Positions 35,880 through 50,600 of a stretch of DNA of 64,000 nt are shown here, in pieces. Under the pieces are notes generated by a model. It searched no databases. It was not told where the DNA came from and saw only the letters and a list, made by a program, of their open reading frames with translations. The first letter of the stretch is position 1. Every line of letters starts with the position of its first letter. The stretch is from Lepidurus packardi (taxonomy: Eukaryota; Arthropoda; Branchiopoda; Notostraca; Triopsidae), in contig JAKZAN010000080.1 of the NCBI GenBank assembly GCA_023053545.1, positions 1 to 64,000 of the forward strand, read 5' to 3'. The translations under genes and the position numbers were made by a program.

Positions 35880-38800
35880 GGACTGAATTAATTCCTTACG
35901 GACTGAATTAATACCTTACGGACTGAATTAAATCCTTACGGACTGAACTAATTCCTTACGGACTGAATTAATTCCTTACGGACTGAATTAATTCCTTACT
36001 GACTGAATTAAATCCTTACGGACTGAATTAATTCCTTACGGACTGAATTAATTCCTTTCGGACTTAGTTAATTCCTTACGTACTTAATTAATTCCTTACG
36101 GACTGAATTAATTCCTTACGGATTTTATTAATTCCTTACGGACTGAATTTATTCATTACGGACTTAATTAATCCATTACAGACTGAATTAATTCCTTACG
36201 GACTGAATTATTTCCTTACGGACTGAATTAATACCTTACGGACTGAATTAAATCCTAATGACTGAATTAATTCCTTACGGACTGAATTAATTCTTTACGG
36301 ACTGAATTAATTCCTTACTGACTGAATTAAATCCTTACGGACTGAATTAATTCCTTACGGACTGAATTAATTCCTTTCGGACTTAGTTAATTCCTTACGT
36401 ACTTAATTAATTCCTTACGGTCTGAATTAATTCCGTACGGATTTTATTAATTCCTTACGGACTGAATTAATTCATTACGGACTTAATTAATCCATTTCGG
36501 ACTGAATTATTTCTTTACGTACTGAAGTTATTCCTTACGGACTGAATTAATTACTTACGGACTGAATTATTTCCTTACATACTGAAATAATTCCTTACGG
36601 ACTGAATTAATTCCTTACGGACTGAATTAATTCCTTACGGACTGAATTAATTCCTTACGGACTTAATTAATTCCTTACGGTCTGAATTAATTCCGTACGG
36701 ATTTTATTAATTCCTTACGGACTGAATTAATTCATTACGGACTTAATTAATCCATTACGGACTGAATTATTTCCTTACGTACTGAAGTTATTCCTTACGG
36801 ACTGAATTAATTCCTTATGGACTGAATTAATTCCTTAATTAATTCCTTACGGACTGAATTAATTTCATACGGACTGAATTAATTCCTTACGGACTGAATT
36901 AATTCCTTACGGACTGAATTAATACCTTACGGACTGAATTAAATCCTTACGGACTGAATTAATTCCTTACGGACTGAATTAATTCCTTACGGACTGAATT
37001 AATTCCTTACTGACTGAATTAATTCCTTACGGACTGAATTAATTCCTTACGGACTGAATTAATTCCTTACGGACTGAATTAATTCCTTACGGCCTGAATT
37101 AATTCCGTACGGATTTTATTAATTCCTTACGGACTGAATTAATTCATTACGGACTTAATTAATCCATTACGGAATGAATTATTTCCTTACGTACTGAAGT
37201 TATTCCTTACGGACTGAATTAATTCCTTACGGACTGAATTAATTCCTTAATTAATTCCTTACGGACTGAATTAATTTCATACGGACTGAATTAATTCCTT
37301 ACGGACTGAATTAATTCCTTACGGACTGAATTAAATCCTTACGGACTGAATTAATTCCTTACGGACTGAATTAATTCCTTACGGACTGAATTAATTCCTT
37401 ACGGACTGAATTAATACCTTACGGACTGAATTAAATCCTTACGGACTGAATTAATTCCTTACGGACTGAATTAATTCCTTACGGACTGAATTAATTCCTT
37501 ACTGACTTAATTAATTCCTTACGGACTGAATTAATTCCTTACGGACTAAATTAATTCCTTACGGACTGAATTAATTCCTTACGGACTTAATTAATTCCTT
37601 ACGGACTGAATTAATTCCTTACGGACTGAATTAATTCCTTTCGGACTTAGTTAATTCCTTACGTACTTAATTAATTCCTTACGGTCTGAATTAATTCCGT
37701 ACGGATTTTATTAATTCCTTACGGACTGAATTAATTCATTACGGACTTAGTTAATCCATTACGGACTGAATTATTTCTTTACGTACTGAAGTTATTCCTT
37801 ACGGACTGAATTAATTACTTACGCACTGAATTATTTCCTTACATACTGAAATAATTCCTTACGGACTGAATTAATTCCTTACGGACTGAATTAATTCCTT
37901 AATTAATTCCTTACGGACTGAATTAATTTCATACGGACTGAATTAATTCATTACGGACTTAATTAATCGATTACGGACTGAATTAATTCCTTACAGACTG
38001 AATTAATTCCTTACGGACTAAATTAATTCCTTACGGACTGAATTAATTACTTACGGACTGAATTATTTCCTTACATACTGAAATAATTCCTTACGGACTG
38101 AATTAATTCCTTACGGACTGAATTAATTCCTTAATTAATTCCTTACGGACTGAATTAATTTCATACGGACTGAATTAATTCATTACGGACTTAATTAATC
38201 GATTACGGACTGAATTAATTCCTTACGGACTGAATTAATACCTTACGGACTGAATTAAATCCGTACGGACTGAACTAATTCCTTACGGACTGAATTAATT
38301 CCTTACGGACTGAATTAATTCCTTACTGACTGAATTAAATCCTTACGGACTGAATTAATTCCTTACGGACTGAATTAATTCCTTTCGGACTTAGTTAATT
38401 CCTTACGTACTTAATTAATTCCTTACGGACTGAATTAATTCCTTACGGATTTTATTAATTCCTTACGGACTGAATTTATTCATTACGGACTTAATTAATC
38501 CATTACAGACTGAATTAATTCCTTACTGACTGAATTATTTCCTTACGGACTGAATTAATACCTTACGGACTGAATTAAATCCTAATGACTGAATTAATTC
38601 CTTACGGACTGAATTAATTCTTTACGGACTGAATTAATTCCTTACTGACTGAATTAAATCCTTACGGACTGAATTAATTCCTTACGGACTGAATTAATTC
38701 CTTTCGGACTTAGTTAATTCCTTACGTACTTAATTAATTCCTTACGGTCTGAATTAATTCCGTACGGATTTTATTAATTCCTTACGGACTGAATTAATTC

Positions 38801-40540
38801 ATTACGGACTTAATTAATCCATTTCGGACTGAATTATTTCTTTACGTACTGAAGTTATTCCTTACGGACTGAATTAATTACTTACGGACTGAATTATTTC
38901 CTTACATACTGAAATAATTCCTTACGGACTGAATTAATTCCTTACGGACTGAATTAATTCCTTACGGACTGAATTAATTCCTTACGGACTTAATTAATTC
39001 CTTACGGTCTGAATTAATTCCGTACGGATTTTATTAATTCCTTACGGACTGAATTAATTCATTACGGACTTAATTAATCCATTACGGACTGAATTATTTC
39101 CTTACGTACTGAAGTTATTCCTTACGGACTGAATTAATTCCTTATGGACTGAATTAATTCCTTAATTAATTCCTTACGGACTGAATTAATTTCATACGGA
39201 CTGAATTAATTCCTTACGGACTGAATTAATTCCTTACGGACTGAATTAATACCTTACGGACTGAATTAAATCCTTACGGACTGAATTAATTCCTTACGGA
39301 CTGAATTAATTCCTTACGGACTGAATTAATTCCTTACTGACTGAATTAATTCCTTACGGACTGAATTAATTCCTTACGGACTGAATTAATTCCTTACGGA
39401 CTGAATTAATTCCTTACGGCCTGAATTAATTCCGTACGGATTTTATTAATTCCTTACGGACTGAATTAATTCATTACGGACTTAATTAATCCATTACGGA
39501 ATGAATTATTTCCTTACGTACTGAAGTTATTCCTTACGGACTGAATTAATTCCTTACGGACTGAATTATTTCCTTAATTAATTCCTTACGGACTGAATTA
39601 ATTTCATACGGACTGAATTAATTTCATACGGACTGAATTAATTCCTTACGGACTGAATTAATTCCTTACGGACTGAATTAAATCCTTACGGACTGAATTA
39701 ATTCCTTACGGACTGAATTAATTCCTTACGGACTGAATTAATTCCTTACGGACTGAATTAATACCTTACGGACTGAATTAAATCCTTACGGACTGAATTA
39801 ATTCCTTACGGACTGAATTAATTCCTTACGGACTGAATTAATTCCTTACTGACTTAATTAATTCCTTACGGACTGAATTAATTCCTTACGGACTAAATTA
39901 ATTCCTTACGGACTGAATTAATTCCTTACGGACTTAATTAATTCCTTACGGACTGAATTAATTCCTTACGGACTGAATTAATTCCTTTCGGACTTAGTTA
40001 ATTCCTTACGTACTTAATTAATTCCTTACGGTCTGAATTAATTCCGTACGGATTTTATTAATTCCTTACGGACTGAATTAATTCATTACGGACTTAGTTA
40101 ATCCATTACGGACTGAATTATTTCTTTACGTACTGAAGTTATTCCTTACGGACTGAATTAATTACTTACGGACTGAATTATTTCCTTACATACTGAAATA
40201 ATTCCTTACGGACTGAATTAATTCCTTACGGACTGAATTAATTCCTTAATTAATTCCTTACGGACTGAATTAATTTCATACGGACTGAATTAATTCATTA
40301 CGGACTTAATTAATCGATTACGGACTGAATTAATTCCTTACAGACTGAATTAATTCCTTACGGACTAAATTAATTCCTTACGGACTGAATTAATTCCTTA
40401 CGGACTTAATTAATTCCTTACGTACTTAATTAATTCCTTACGGTCTGAATTAATTTCATACGGACTGAATTAATTCATTACGGACTTAATTAATCGATTA
40501 CGGACTTAATTAATCCATTACAGACTGAATTAATTCCTTA
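35880..40540. repeat. 2327-bp tandem duplication, two copies
   Basis: Rare variants recur at an offset of 2327 bp: the one-base-short aatcctaatg at 36251 and 38578, and ggaatgaatt at 37171 and 39498. The approximate units are 35880-38206 and 38207-40533. The length is not a multiple of 4 because the short aatcctaatg monomer lies inside the unit, which makes this pair especially easy to trace. Confidence 0.8.
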
Positions 40541-41119
40541 CGGACTGAATTAATTCCTTACGGATTTTATTAATTCCTTACGGACTGAATTAATTCCGTA
40601 CGGATTTTATTAATTCCTTACGGACTGAATTTATTCATTACGGACTTAATTAATCCATTACAGACTGAATTAATTCCTTACGGACTGAATTAATTCCTTA
40701 CGGACTGAATTAATACCTTACGGACTGAATTAAATCCTTACGGACTGAACTAATTCCTTATGGACTGAATTAATTCCTTACGGACTGAATTAATTCCTTA
40801 CTGACTGAATTAAATCCTTACGGACTGAATTAATTCCTTACGGACTGAATTAATTCCTTTCGGACTTAGTTAATTCCTTACTTACTTAATTAATTCCTTA
40901 CGGTCTGAATTAATTCCGTACGGATTTTATTAATTCCTTACGGACTGAATTAATTCATTTCGGACTTAATTAATCCATTTCGGACTGAATTATTTCTTTA
41001 CGTACTGAAGTTATTCCTTACGGACTGAATTAATTACTTACGGACTGAATTATTTCCTTACATACTTAAATAATTCCTTACGGACTGAATTAATTCCTTA
41101 CGGACTGAATTAATTCCTT

Positions 41120-43240
41120 ACGGACTGAATTAATTCCTTACGGACTTAATTAATTCCTTACGTACTTAATTAATTCCTTACGGTCTGAATTAATTCCGTA
41201 CGGATTTTATTAATTCCTTACGGACTGAATTAATTCATTACGGACTTAATTAATCCATTACGGACTGAATTATTTCCTTACGTACTGAAGTTATTCCTTA
41301 CGGACTGAATTAATTCCTTATGGACTGAATTAATTCCTTAATTAATTCCTTACGGACTGAATTAATTTCATACGGACTGAATTAATTCCTTACGGACTGA
41401 ATTAATTGATTACGGACTGAATTAATACCTTACGGACTGAATTAATTCCTTACTGACTGAATTAATTCCTTACGGACTGAATTAATTCCTTACGGACTGA
41501 ATTAATTCCTTACGGATTGAATTAATTCCTTACGGCCTGAATTAATTCCGTACGGATTTTATTAATTCCTTACGGACTGAATTAATTCATTACGGACTGA
41601 ATTAATTCATTACGGACTTAATTAATCCATTACGGACTGAATTATTTCCTTACGTACTGAAGTTATTCCTTACGGACTGAATTAATTCCTTACGGACTGA
41701 ATTAATTCCTTAATTAATTCCTTACGGACTGAATTAATTTCATACGGACTGAATTAATTCCTTACGGACTGAATTAATTCCTTACGGACTGAATTAATAC
41801 CTTACGGACTGAATTAAATCCTTACGGACTGAATTAATTCCTTACGGACTGAATTAATTCCTTACGGACTGAATTAATTCCTTACGGACTGAATTAATAC
41901 CTTACGGACTGAATTAAATCCTTACGGACTGAATTAATTCCTTACGGACTGAATTAAATCTTTACGGACTGAATTAATTCCTTACGGACTGAATTAATTC
42001 CTTTCGGACTTAGTTAATTCCTTACGTACTTAATTAATTCCTTACGGTCTGAATTAATTCCGTACGGATTTTATTAATTCCTTACGGACTGAATTAATTC
42101 ATTTCGGACTTAATTAATCCATTTCGGACTGAATTATTTCTTTACGTACTGAAGTTATTCCTTACGGACTGAATTAATTCCTTACGGACTGAATTAATTC
42201 CTTACGGACTTAATTAATTCCTTACGTACTTAATTAATTCCTTACGGTCTGAATTAATTCCGTACGGATTTTATTAATTCCTTACGGACTGAATTAATTC
42301 ATTACGGACTTAATTAATCCATTACGGACTGAATTATTTCCTTACGTACTGAAGTTATTCCTTACGGACTGAATTAATTCCTTATGGACTGAATTAATTC
42401 CTTAATTAATTCCTTACGGACTGAATTAATTTCATACGGACTGAATTAATTCCTTACGGACTGAATTAATTCCTTACGGACTGAATTAATACCTTACGGA
42501 CTGAATTAATTCCTTACTGACTGAATTAATTCCTTACGGACTGAATTAATTCCTTACGGACTGAATTAATTCCTTACGGACTGAATTAATTCCTTACGGC
42601 CTGAATTAATTCCGTACGGATTTTATTAATTCCTTACGGACTGAATTAATTCATTACGGACTGAATTAATTCATTACGGACTTAATTAATCCATTACGGA
42701 CTGAATTATTTCCTTACGTACTGAAGTTATTCCTTACGGACTGAATTAATTCCTTACGGACTGAATTAATTCCTTAATTAATTCCTTACGGACTGAATTA
42801 ATTTCATACGGACTGAATTAATTCCTTACGGACTGAATTAATTCCTTACGGACTGAATTAATACCTTACGGACTGAATTGAATCCTTACGGACTGAATTA
42901 ATTCCTTACGGACTGAATTAATTCCTTACGGACTGAATTAATTCCTTACGGACTGAATTAATACCTTACGGACTGAATTAAATCCTTACGGACTGAATTA
43001 ATTCCTTACGGACTGAATTAATTCCTTACGGACTGAATTAATTCCTTACTGACTTAATTAATTCCTTACGGACTGAATTAATTCCTTACGGACTGAATTA
43101 ATTCCTTTCGGACTTAGTTAATTCCTTACGTACTTAATTAATTCCTTACGGTCTGAATTAATTCCGTACGGATTTTATTAATTCCTTACGGACTGAATTA
43201 ATTCATTACGGACTTAGTTAATCCATTACGGACTGAATTA
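41120..43240. repeat. About 1064-bp tandem duplication
   Basis: The doubled cattacggactgaattaatt motif at 41587 recurs at 42651 with the same surrounding variants, including the cggcctgaa monomer at about 41533 and 42598. The offset is 1064 bp, i.e. 54 monomers less two 8-bp losses. The edges are approximate. Confidence 0.65.
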
Positions 43241-46200
43241 TTTCTTTACGTACTGAAGTTATTCCTTACGGACTGAATTAATTACTTACGGACTGAATTA
43301 TTTCCTTACATACTGAAATAATTCCTTACGGACTGAATTAATTCCTTACGGACTGAATTAATTCCTTAATTAATTCCTTACGGACTGAATTAATTTCATA
43401 CGGACTGAATTAATTCATTACGGACTTAATTAATCGATTACGGACTGAATTAATTCCTTACGGACTGAATTAATTCCTTACGGACTAAATTAATTCCTTA
43501 CGGACTGAATTAATTCCTTACGGACTTAATTAATTCCTTATGTACTTAATTAATTCCTTACGGTCTGAATTAATTCCGTACGGATTTTATTAATTCCTTA
43601 CGTACTGAATTATTTCCGTACGGATTTTATTAATTCTTTACGGACTGAATAAATTCCTTACGGACTGAATTAATACCTTACGGACTGAATTAAATCCTTA
43701 CGGACTGAATTAATTCCTTACGGACTGAATGAATTCCTTACTGACTGAATTAATTCCTTACGGACTGAATTAATTCCTTACGGACTAAATTAATTCCTTA
43801 CGGACTGAATTAATTCCTTACGGACTTAATTAATTCCTTACGTACTAAATTAATTCCTTACGGTCTGAATTAATTCCGTACGGATTTTATTAATTCCTTA
43901 CGGACTGAATTAATTCCGTACGGATTTTATTAATTCCTTACGGACTGAATAAATTCCTTAATTAATTCCTTACGGACTGAATTAATTTCATACGGACTGA
44001 ATTAATTCCTTACGGACTGAATTAATTCCTTACGGACTGAACTAATTCCTTACTGACTTAATTAATTCCTTACGGACTGAATTAATTCCTTACGGACTGA
44101 ATTAATTCCTTTCGGACTTAGTTAATTCCTTACGTACTTAATTAATTCCTTACGGTCTGAATTAATTCCGTACGGATTTTATTAATTCCTTACGGACTGA
44201 ATTAATTCATTACGGACTTAGTTAATCCATTACGGACTGAATTATTTCATTACGTACTGAAGTTATTCCTTACGGACTGAATTAATTACTTACGGACTGA
44301 ATTATTTCCTTACATACTGAAATAATTCCTTACGGACTGAATTAATTCCTTACGGACTGAATAAATTCCTTAGTTAATTCCTTACGGACTGAATTAATTT
44401 CATACGGACTGAATTAATTCATTACGGACTTAATTAATCCATTACAGACTGAATTAATTCCTTACGGACTGAATTAATTCCTTACGGATTTTATTAATTC
44501 CTTACGGACTGAATTAATTCCGTACGGATTTTATTAATTCCTTACGGACTGAATTTATTCATTACGGACTTAATTAATCCATTACAGACTGAATTAATTC
44601 CTTACGGACTGAATTATTTCCTTACGGACTGAATTAATACCTTACGGACTGAATTAAATCCTTACGGACTGAATTAATTCCTTACGGACTGAATTAATTC
44701 CTTACGGACTGAATTAATTCCTTACTGACTGTTTTAAATCCTTACGGACTGAATTAATTCCTTACGGACTAAATTAATTCCTTTCGGACTTAGTTAATTC
44801 CTTACGTACTTAATTAATTCCTTACGGTCTGAATTAATTCCGTACGGATTTTATTAATTCCTTACGGACTGAATTAATTCATTACGGACTTAATTAATCC
44901 ATTTCGGACTGAATTATTTCTTTACGTACTGAAGTTATTCCTTTCGGACTGAATTAATTCCTTATGGACTGAATTAATTCCTTAATTAATTCCTTACGGA
45001 CTGAATTAATTTCATACGGAATGAATTAATTCCTTACGGACTGAATTAATTCCTTACGGACTGAATTAATACCTTACGGACTGAATTAAATCCTTACGGA
45101 CTGAATTAATTCCTTACGGACTGAATTAATTCCTTACGGACTGAATTAATTCCTTACTGACTGAATTAATTCCTTACGGACTGAATTAATTCCTTACGGA
45201 CTGAATTAATTCCTTTCGGACTTAGTTAATTCCTTACGTACTTAATTAATTCCTTACGGTCTGAATTAATTCCGTACGGATTTTATTAATTCCTTACGGA
45301 CTGAATTAATTCATTACGGACTTAGTTAATCCATTACGGACTGAATTATTTCTTTACGTACTGAAGTTATTCCTTACGGACTGAATTAATTACTTACGGA
45401 CTGAATTATTTCCTTACATACTTAAATAATTCCTTACGGACTGAATTAATTCCTTACGGACTGAATTAATTCCTTACGGACTGAATTAATTCCTTACGGA
45501 CTTAATTAATTCCTTACGTACTTAATTAATTCCTTACGGTCTGAATTAATTCCGTACGGATTTTATTAATTCCTTACGGACTGAATTAATTCATTACGGA
45601 CTTAATTAATCCATTACGGACTGAATTATTTCCTTACGTACTGAAGTTATTCCTTACGGACTGAATTAATTCCTTATGGACTGAATTAATTCCTTAATTA
45701 ATTCCTTACGGACTGAATTAATTTCATACGGAATGAATTAATTCCTTACGGACTGAATTAATTCCTTACGGACTGAATTAATACCTTACGGACTGAATTA
45801 AATCCTTACGGACTGAATTAATTCCTTACGGACTGAATTAATTCCTTACGGACTGAATTAATTCCTTACGGACTGAATTAATTCCTTACTGACTGAATTA
45901 ATTCCTTACGGACTGAATTAATTCCTTACGGACTGAATTAATTCCTTACGGCCTGAATTAATTCCGTACGGATTTTATTAATTCCTTACGGACTGAATTA
46001 ATTCATTACGGACTGAATTAATTCATTACGGACTTAATTAATCCATTACGGACTGAATTATTTCCTTACGTACTGAAGTTATTCCTTACGGACTGAATTA
46101 ATTCCTTACGGACTGAATTAATTCCTTAATTAATTCCTTACGGACTGAATTAATTTCATACGGACTGAATTAATTCCTTACGGACTGAATTAATTCCTTA

Positions 46201-47689
46201 CGGACTGAATTAATACCTTACGGACTGAATTAAATCCTTACGGACTGAATTAATTCCTTACGGACTGAATTAATTCCTTACGGACTGAATTAATTCCTTA
46301 CGGACTGAATTAATACCTTACGGACTGAATTAAATCCTTACGGACTGAATTAATTCCTTACGGACTGAATTAATTCCTTACGGACTGAATTAATTCCTTA
46401 CTGACTTAATTAATTCCTTACGGACTAAATTAATTCCTTACGGACTAAATTAATTCCTTACGGACTGAATTAATTCCTTACGGACTTAATTAATTTCTTA
46501 CGGACTGAATTAATTCCTTACGGACTGAATTAATTCCTTTCGGACTTAGTTAATTCCTTACGTACTTAATTAATTCCTTACGGTCTGAATTAATTCCGTA
46601 CGGATTTTATTAATTCCTTACGGACTGAATTAATTCATTACGGACTTAGTTAATCCATTACGGACTGAATTATTTCTTTACGTACTGAAGTTATTCCTTA
46701 CGGACTGAATTAATTACTTACGGACTGAATTATTTCCTTACATACTGAAATAATTCCTTACGGACTGAATTAATTCCTTACGGACTGAATTAATTCCTTA
46801 ATTAATTCCTTACGGACTGAATTAATTTCATACGGACTGAATTAATTCATTACGGACTTAATTAATCGATTACGGACTGAATTAATTCCTTACGGACTGA
46901 ATTAATTCCTTACGGACTTAATTAATTCCTTACGGACTGAATTAATTCCTTACGGACTTAATTAATTCCTTACGTACTTAATTAATTCCTTACGGTCTGA
47001 ATTAATTTCATACGGACTGAATTAATTCATTACGGACTTAATTAATCGATTACGGACTTAATTAATCCATTACAGACTGAATTAATTCCTTACGGACTGA
47101 ATTAATTCCTTACGGATTTTATTAATTCCTTACGGACTGAATTAATTCCGTACGGATTTTATTAATTCCTTACGGACTGAATTTATTCATTACGGACTTA
47201 ATTTATCCATTACAGACTGAATTAATTCCTTACGGACTGAATTAATTCCTTACGGACTGAATTAATACCTTACGGACTGAATTAAATCCTTACGGACTGA
47301 ACTAATTCCTTACGGACTGAATTAATTCCTTACGGACTGAATTAATTCCTTTCGGACTTAGTTAATTCCTTACGTACTTAATTAATTCCTTACGGTCTGA
47401 ATTAATTCCGTACGGATTTTATTAATTCCTTACGGACTGAATTAATTCATTACGGACTTAGTTAATCCATTACGGACTGAATTATTTCTTTACGTACTGA
47501 AGTTATTCCTTACGGACTGAATTAATTACTTACGGACTGAATTATTTCCTTACATACTGAAATAATTCCTTACGGACTGAATTAATTCCTTACGGACTGA
47601 ATTAATTCCTTAATTAATTCCTTACGGACTGAATTAATTTCATACGGACTGAATTAATTCATTACGGACTTAATTAATCGATTACGGAC

Positions 47690-50600
47690 TGAATTAATTC
47701 CTTACGGACTTAATTAATTCCTTACGGACTGAATTAATTCCTTACGGACTTAATTAATTCCTTACGGACTTAATTAATTCCTTACGTACTTAATTAATTC
47801 CTTACGGTCGGAATTAATTTCATACGGACTGAATTAATTCATTACGGACTTAATTAATCGATTACGGACTTAATTAATCCATTACAGACTGAATTAATTC
47901 CTTACGGACTGAATTAATTCCTTACGGATTTTATTAATTCCTTACGGACTGAATTAATTCCGTACGGATTTTATTAATTCCTTACGGACTGAATTTATTC
48001 ATTACGGACTTAATTTATCCATTACAGACTGAATTAATTCCTTACGGACTGAATTAATTCCTTACGGACTGAATTAATACCTTACGGACTGAATTAAATC
48101 CTTACGGACTGAACTAATTCCTTACGGACTGAATTAATTCCTTACGGACTGAAATAATTCCTTACTGACTGAATTAAATCCTTACGGACTGAATTAATTC
48201 CTTACGGACTGAATTAATTCCTTTCGGACTTAGTTAATTCCTTACGTACTTAATTAATTCCTTACGGTCTGAATTAATTCCGTACGGATTTTATTAATTC
48301 CTTACGGACTGAATTAATTCATTATGGACTTAATTAATCCATTTCGGACTGAATTATTTCTTTACGTACTGAAGTTATTCCTTACGGACTGAATTAATTA
48401 CTTACGGACTGAATTATTTCCTTACATACTTAAATAATTCCTTACGGACTGAATTAATTCCTTACGGACTGAATTAATTCCTTACGGACTGAATTAATTC
48501 CTTACGGACTTAATTAATTCCTTACGTACTTAATTAATTCCTTACGGTCTGAATTAATTCCGTACGGATTTTATTAATTCCTTACGGACTGAATTAATTC
48601 ATTACGGACTTAATTAATCCATTACGGACTGAATTATTTCCTTACGTACTGAAGTTATTCCTTACGGACTGAATTAATTCCTTATGGACTGAATTAATTC
48701 CTTAATTAATTCCTTACGGACTGAATTAATTTCATACGGAATGAATTAATTCCTTACGGACTGAATTAATTCCTTACGGATTGAATTAATACCTTACGGA
48801 CTGAATTAAATCCTTACGGACTGAATTAATTCCTTACGGACTGAATTAATTCCTTACGGACTGAATTAATTCCTTACTGACTGAATTAATTCCTTACGGA
48901 CTGAATTAATTCCTTACGGACTGAATTAATTCCTTACGGACTGAATTAATTCCTTACGGCCTGAATTAATTCCGTACGGATTTTATTAATTCCTTACGGA
49001 CTGAATTAATTCATTACGGACTTAATTAATCCATTTCGGACTGAATTATTTCTTTACGTACTGAAGTTATTCCTTACGGACTGAATTAATTACTTACGGA
49101 CTGAATTATTTCCTTACATACTTAAATAATTCCTTACGGACTGAATTAATTCCTTACGGACTGAATTAATTCCTTACGGACTGAATTAATTCCTTACGGA
49201 CTTAATTAATTCCTTACGTACTTAATTAATTCCTTACGGTCTGAATTAATTCCGTACGGATTTTATTAATTCCTTACGGACTGAATTAATTCATTACGGA
49301 CTTAATTAATCCATTACGGACTGAATTATTTCCTTACGTACTGAAGTTATTCCTTACGGACTGAATTAATTCCTTATGGACTGAATTAATTCCTTAATTA
49401 ATTCCTTACGGACTGAATTAATTTCATACGGAATGAATTAATTCCTTACGGACTGAATTAATTCCTTACGGACTGAATTAATACCTTACGGACTGAATTA
49501 AATCCTTACGGACTGAATTAATTCCTTACGGACTGAATTAATTCCTTACGGACTGAATTAATTCCTTACTGACTGAATTAATTCCTTACGGACTGAATTA
49601 ATTCCTTACGGACTGAAATAATTCCTTACGGACTGAATTAATTCCTTACGGCCTGAATTAATTCCGTACGGATTTTATTAATTCCTTACGGACTGAATTA
49701 ATTCATTACGGACTGAATTAATTCATTACGGACTTAATTAATCCATTACGGACTGAATTATTTCCTTACGTACTGAAGTTATTCCTTACGGACTGAATTA
49801 ATTCCTTACGGACTGAATTAATTCCTTAATTAATTCCTTACGGACTGAATTAATTTCATACGGACTGAATTAATTCCTTACGGACTGAATTAATTCCTTA
49901 CGGACTGAATTAATACCTTACGGACTGAATTAAATCCTTACGGACTGAATTAATTCCTTACGGACTGAATTAATTCCTTACGGACTGAATTAATTCCTTA
50001 CGGACTGAATTAATACCTTACGGACTGAATTAAATCCTTACGGACTGAATTAATTCCTTACGGACTGAATTAATTCCTTACGGACTGAATTAATTCCTTA
50101 CTGACTTAATTAATTCCTTACGGACTAAATTAATTCCTTACGGACTAAATTAATTCCTTACGGACTGAATTAATTCCTTACGGACTTAATTAATTCCTTA
50201 CGGACTGAATTAATTCCTTACGGACTGAATTAATTCCTTTCGGACTTAGTTAATTCCTTACGTACTTAATTAATTCCTTACGGTCTGAATTAATTCCGTA
50301 CGGATTTTATTAATTCCTTACGGACTGAATTAATTCATTACGGACTTAGTTAATCCATTACGGACTGAATTATTTCTTTACGTACTGAAGTTATTCCTTA
50401 CGGACTGAATTAATTACTTACGGACTGAATTATTTCCTTACATACTGAAATAATTCCTTACGGACTGAATTAATTCCTTACGGACTGAATTAATTCCTTA
50501 ATTAATTCCTTACGGACTGAATTAATTTCATACGGACTGAATTAATTCATTACGGACTTAATTAATCGATTACGGACTGAATTAATTCCTTACGGACTGA

